NCBI GenBank assembly: GCA_020850995.1
Contig: JADZDP010000105.1
Span: 1 to 64,000, forward strand
Direction of reading: 5' to 3'
DNA: 64,000 nt
From: Deltaproteobacteria bacterium
Lineage (GTDB): Bacteria; Myxococcota; UBA727; VGSZ01
Of the stretch, positions 61,510 through 64,000 are shown one piece after another; position 1 is the first letter of the stretch; the number at the start of each line of letters is the position of its first letter. A program made the translations under genes and the position numbers. Under the pieces are notes generated by a model. The model saw nothing but the letters and a program-made list of their open reading frames with translations, ran no database searches and was not told the origin of the DNA.

Positions 61510-62109
61510 ATGCGCGGCCGCTTCATCGTCCTCGAGGGAGCCGACGGCACCGGCACCACGACGCAGGCCCGGGCCCTGGCTGACCACCTGATCGCCAAGG
61601 GGCGCACCGTCCACGTCACCGCGGAGCCATCGCGCGGACCCATCGGCGCGCTCATCCGGCAGATGCTCGGAGGCGAGCGGCCGCGCGAAGCCATCCACCG
61701 CGAGCTGGCGCTCCTGTTCGCGGCCGACCGCCTTGATCACCTGGCGCGCGAGATCGAGCCCAAGTTGGTCGCCGGTGTCGACGTCATCAGCGACCGCTAC
61801 GTGCTCTCGAGCCTGGTGTACCAGAGCCTCGACCTGCCGCTCCCGTGGATCGAGTCGCTCAACCAGCACGCGCCGCCCGCCGAGGTGACGGTGCTCCTGA
61901 CGCTGCCCGTGGACGTGGCGCTGGCGCGCGTGCTCGGCCGCGCTGGCCAGCGCGAGGTGTTCGATGCGCGCGAGGTGCAGGCGCGGGTGCACGCGCGCTA
62001 CCTCGAGCTGGCGCAGCGGGCCCACGCTCGCGTCGTCGACGGAGACGGCGCCATCGCCGAGGTCAGCGCGCGCCTGTGCGCGGCCGTCGACGCGGCGCTC
62101 GGGACCTGA
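61510..62109 (+). CDS. tmk: Thymidylate kinase with altered Walker A
   Basis: A 199-residue kinase that makes dTDP from dTMP and ATP. The family pattern is clear: FIVLEGADGTGTTTQARALA (residues 5-24), TAEPSRGPIGALIR, ISDRYVLSSLVYQ, and LTLPVDVALARV. The P-loop reads GADGTGTTT (10-18), where the usual Lys after GxxxxG is Thr16. Some other thymidylate kinases may carry this change, so I do not call the gene inactive. folP begins one base after its stop, so they are probably co-expressed. Confidence 0.9.
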   Translation: MRGRFIVLEGADGTGTTTQARALADHLIAKGRTVHVTAEPSRGPIGALIRQMLGGERPREAIHRELALLFAADRLDHLAREIEPKLVAGVDVISDRYVLSSLVYQSLDLPLPWIESLNQHAPPAEVTVLLTLPVDVALARVLGRAGQREVFDAREVQARVHARYLELAQRAHARVVDGDGAIAEVSARLCAAVDAALGT

Positions 62110-62110
62110 C

Positions 62111-62956
62111 GTGCGCTGCGCGCTGCGCTGTGGCGATCGCAGCTTCGCGCTCGGCACGCGCACCTTCGTCGTGGGTATCGTCAACGTCACGCCAGACTCG
62201 TTCTCGGACGGTGGCCGCTTCCTCAGTGTCGAGGCCGCAGTGGCGCACGGGTTGCGCCTGCTCGACGACGGGGCCGACCTGCTCGACGTGGGCGGCGAGA
62301 GCACGCGCCCCGGCGCTGCGGAGGTCAGCGCCACCGACGAGCTCGCGCGCGTGCTCCCGGTGGTCGAGCGCCTGGCGGCGCGCGGCGCGCGCTGCCTCTC
62401 CGTCGACACCCGGCGCGCCTCCGTGGCCGAAGCGTGCCTCGCCGCCGGCGCCTCGTGGATCAACGACGTGAGCGCGCTGGTCGACGACCCCGCGATGAGC
62501 ACCGTGGCTGCGAAGGCCGACGCTGTGGTGCTGATGCATCGGCGCGAGATGCGCGCGGGGCACGCGGGTGACGACGTGCGCTACCGCGATCTGCTCGGCG
62601 AGGTGCACGGCTTCTTGGCCGAGCGCGTGGCCGCCGCGGTGCAGGGCGGCGTGCCGAAGGAGCGCATCGTCGTCGACCCGGGCCTCGGCTTCGGCAAGTC
62701 GGTCGACGACAACCTGCGCCTCTTGCGGGCCAGCGCGCGTCTGCGGGGTCTGGCGCCAGTGCTGGTGGGCCCGTCGCGCAAGCGCTTCCTCGGTGCCATC
62801 TCGGGCATCGAGCTGCCCGAGGAGCGCGACGCGGCCACGCACGGCGCGGTGGCGCTGGCAGGCCTGGCGGGCGCCGACTTCGTCCGTGTCCACGACGTCA
62901 GAGGTGCCATCGCCGTGCTGCGCGTGGTGCAGGCAGCCGTGGCGCTCGGATCCTGA
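62111..62956 (+). CDS. folP: Dihydropteroate synthase
   Basis: A 281-residue TIM-barrel enzyme that joins p-aminobenzoate to the pterin diphosphate in folate synthesis. The marks are GIVNVTPDSFSDGGRF, DVGGESTRPGA, INDVSAL, VDPGLGFGKS and GPSRKRFLG. Length is normal. A GTG at 62111, one base after the tmk stop, is the start. The pair links thymidylate and folate supply, which thymidylate synthesis needs. Confidence 0.95.
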   Translation: MRCALRCGDRSFALGTRTFVVGIVNVTPDSFSDGGRFLSVEAAVAHGLRLLDDGADLLDVGGESTRPGAAEVSATDELARVLPVVERLAARGARCLSVDTRRASVAEACLAAGASWINDVSALVDDPAMSTVAAKADAVVLMHRREMRAGHAGDDVRYRDLLGEVHGFLAERVAAAVQGGVPKERIVVDPGLGFGKSVDDNLRLLRASARLRGLAPVLVGPSRKRFLGAISGIELPEERDAATHGAVALAGLAGADFVRVHDVRGAIAVLRVVQAAVALGS

Positions 62957-62995
62957 TTCAGCACCTGAGCACTTCCTGCTAACCATTCGTTGCTC

Positions 62996-63253
62996 ATGGC
63001 CCGCGCCCGCTCTGGTAAGCGCAAGAAGGGGAAGAAGAAGCGCGCCGCGGTGCCGGCGACGGCGCCGCGTCGTCGGCGCGCGCCGCGCGTCAAGGTGCGC
63101 CGCGGGCCCGTGCAGCTCTGGCTTCCCCTGCAGATGCCGCTCGGCCTCTCGGGCGGGGTGGCGCTGGCGCCCGCCCCGCTCGATGACCGGGGCGAGGGAG
63201 AGGCGCCGGCCGCGGGCGCGCCGCTCGGGGTGCAGGAGAGCTTGTTTGGCTGA
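62996..63253 (+). CDS. Small basic protein, unknown function
   Basis: An 85-residue protein with a highly basic N-terminus (ARARSGKRKKGKKKRA, RRRRAPRVKVRRG), then a hydrophobic middle (VQLWLPLQMPLGLSGG) and an acidic tail ending QESLFG. It may bind nucleic acid or a membrane. An ATG at 62996 or a TTG at 62990 can start it. No family is recognised, and it could be a small structural protein. It lies between folP and a convergent regulator. Confidence 0.5.
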   Translation: MARARSGKRKKGKKKRAAVPATAPRRRRAPRVKVRRGPVQLWLPLQMPLGLSGGVALAPAPLDDRGEGEAPAAGAPLGVQESLFG

Positions 63254-63310
63254 GGAGCGAGCGGGGTTCGACGGCCGTTGACAGGGGCCTCCGGCCGCAG
63301 CCCGCAGCGG

Positions 63311-64000
63311 CTACTCCGGCTCGGGCTCGCCCTCCGCGGTGTTCAGCCCCGCGAGCTTGCGCGCCAGCGTGTTGCGCCCGATGCCGAGCTTGCGCGCGGC
63401 CTCGCTTTGGTTGTTGCCGAGCGCCTTCAATACCAGGCGGATGTGCTCGTGCTCGAGGGCATCGAGCGTGAGGTTCGGGTCACCCACCACCACGGCGCCG
63501 GGCATGGTCGTCGACGACACCGTGCGCGGCCGCGGCAGCGACAGATCGCGCGCGCTGATGACGCCGCCGTCGCACAGCACCACGGCGCTCTCGATGACGT
63601 GCTCGAGCTCGCGGATGTTGCCGGGGTAGGGGTGCTGCAGGAGGCGCTGGGTGGCGTCGTCGGCGAGGCGCACGTTGGGGCGACCGTGGCGGCGGCCGTA
63701 CTTGTCGACGAAGTGCTCGATGAGGCGCAGCAGGTCGCTGGTGCCGCGATCGCGCAGCGCGGGCATGCGCAACGCCACCACGTGGATGCGGTAGTAGAGG
63801 TCCTCGCGGAACGCGCCCGCCTCCACCATCGCCTGCAGGTCGCGGTGGGTGGCGCACACCACGCGCACGTCGGCGGCCAGGGTCTTGGTGCCGCCCACGC
63901 GCTCGAACTCGCGGTCTTGCAGCACCCGCAAGAGCTTGCCCTGCAGCTTCAAGGGCAGCTCGCCGATCTCGTCGATGAACAGGGTGCCACCCTCGGCCGC
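63311..64000 (-). CDS. NtrC-type sigma-54 activator, C-terminal part
   Basis: The gene continues beyond the right edge of the window, so only about 230 residues are visible. The sequence starts inside the AAA+ domain with [14 protein letters not shown] (Walker B), then [35 protein letters not shown] and [11 protein letters not shown] Fis-type helix-turn-helix ends it ([20 protein letters not shown]). It activates sigma-54 promoters; the sensor domain that would name its signal lies outside the window. Confidence 0.92.
   Translation of the reverse strand, partial: AAEGGTLFIDEIGELPLKLQGKLLRVLQDREFERVGGTKTLAADVRVVCATHRDLQAMVEAGAFREDLYYRIHVVALRMPALRDRGTSDLLRLIEHFVDKYGRRHGRPNVRLADDATQRLLQHPYPGNIRELEHVIESAVVLCDGGVISARDLSLPRPRTVSSTTMPGAVVVGDPNLTLDALEHEHIRLVLKALGNNQSEAARKLGIGRNTLARKLAGLNTAEGEPEPE

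Overview
The window is GC-rich DNA (roughly 70 percent by eye) with dense coding on both strands. It most resembles a Myxococcota (myxobacteria-like) chromosome. Reasons: an FHA plus sigma-54 activator, a Ser/Thr kinase-like protein fused to a formylglycine-enzyme-like domain, an MglA-type GTPase with a long tail, many lipoproteins with VWA domains or D-rich calcium repeats, C-terminal tails of the Cys/Gly + hydrophobic + RRRR type (MYXO-CTERM-like), an IF3 with a long low-complexity C-terminal extension, and a GH3-family adenylating enzyme. This is inference from gene content; no rRNA or tRNA gene was found to confirm it.

Layout. 0-5.4 kb: plsB (minus) facing two paralogous secreted-domain/TM/zinc-ribbon proteins, then dut. 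5.5-14.3 kb: kinase-like/FGE fusion, VWA lipoprotein translationally coupled to an OmpA/TSP3 protein, an MBL hydrolase and purB. 14.3-27.7 kb: mostly cell-envelope and housekeeping genes of mixed strand: a metzincin-type lipoprotein, a Sua5/YciO protein, a DUF4342-like/TPR protein, a nucleotide-transporter-like/HEAT protein coupled to a cNMP-binding protein, a CpoB-like lipoprotein, a LysM protein, a bifunctional nuclease, VanZ and an MglA-like GTPase. 27.8-35.9 kb: VWA protein, RluA-type pseudouridine synthase, GH3 protein, HAD phosphatase, class-V aminotransferase plus SerA (a serine-synthesis pair), and the FHA/sigma-54 activator. 35.9-49.7 kb: a surface-protein island of eight secreted or lipid-anchored proteins, ending in a 979-residue lipoprotein with six eight-cysteine modules around two CxxCH haem-type motifs. 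49.9-57.3 kb: the conserved block infC-rpmI-rplT-pheS-pheT-(small TM protein)-ihfA-merR. 57.3-64 kb: HMG-CoA lyase, HEAT lipoprotein, small lipoprotein, PaaK-like ligase, tmk, folP, a small basic protein and the C-terminal half of an NtrC-type activator that runs off the window.

The most unusual non-coding features are two short inverted-repeat elements bounded by CTAG (141-305 and 59167-59375). They look like MITEs and each sits at or just after a stop codon; the second carries seven tandem GATCG units. Other candidates for a second look are the Cys-module/CxxCH lipoprotein, the probable CTG start and extensions of IF3, the kinase-like protein lacking DFG, the Walker A Lys to Thr change in Tmk, and 21-bp tandem repeats directly ahead of ihfA. 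No CRISPR array, prophage, transposase gene, tRNA or rRNA was seen.
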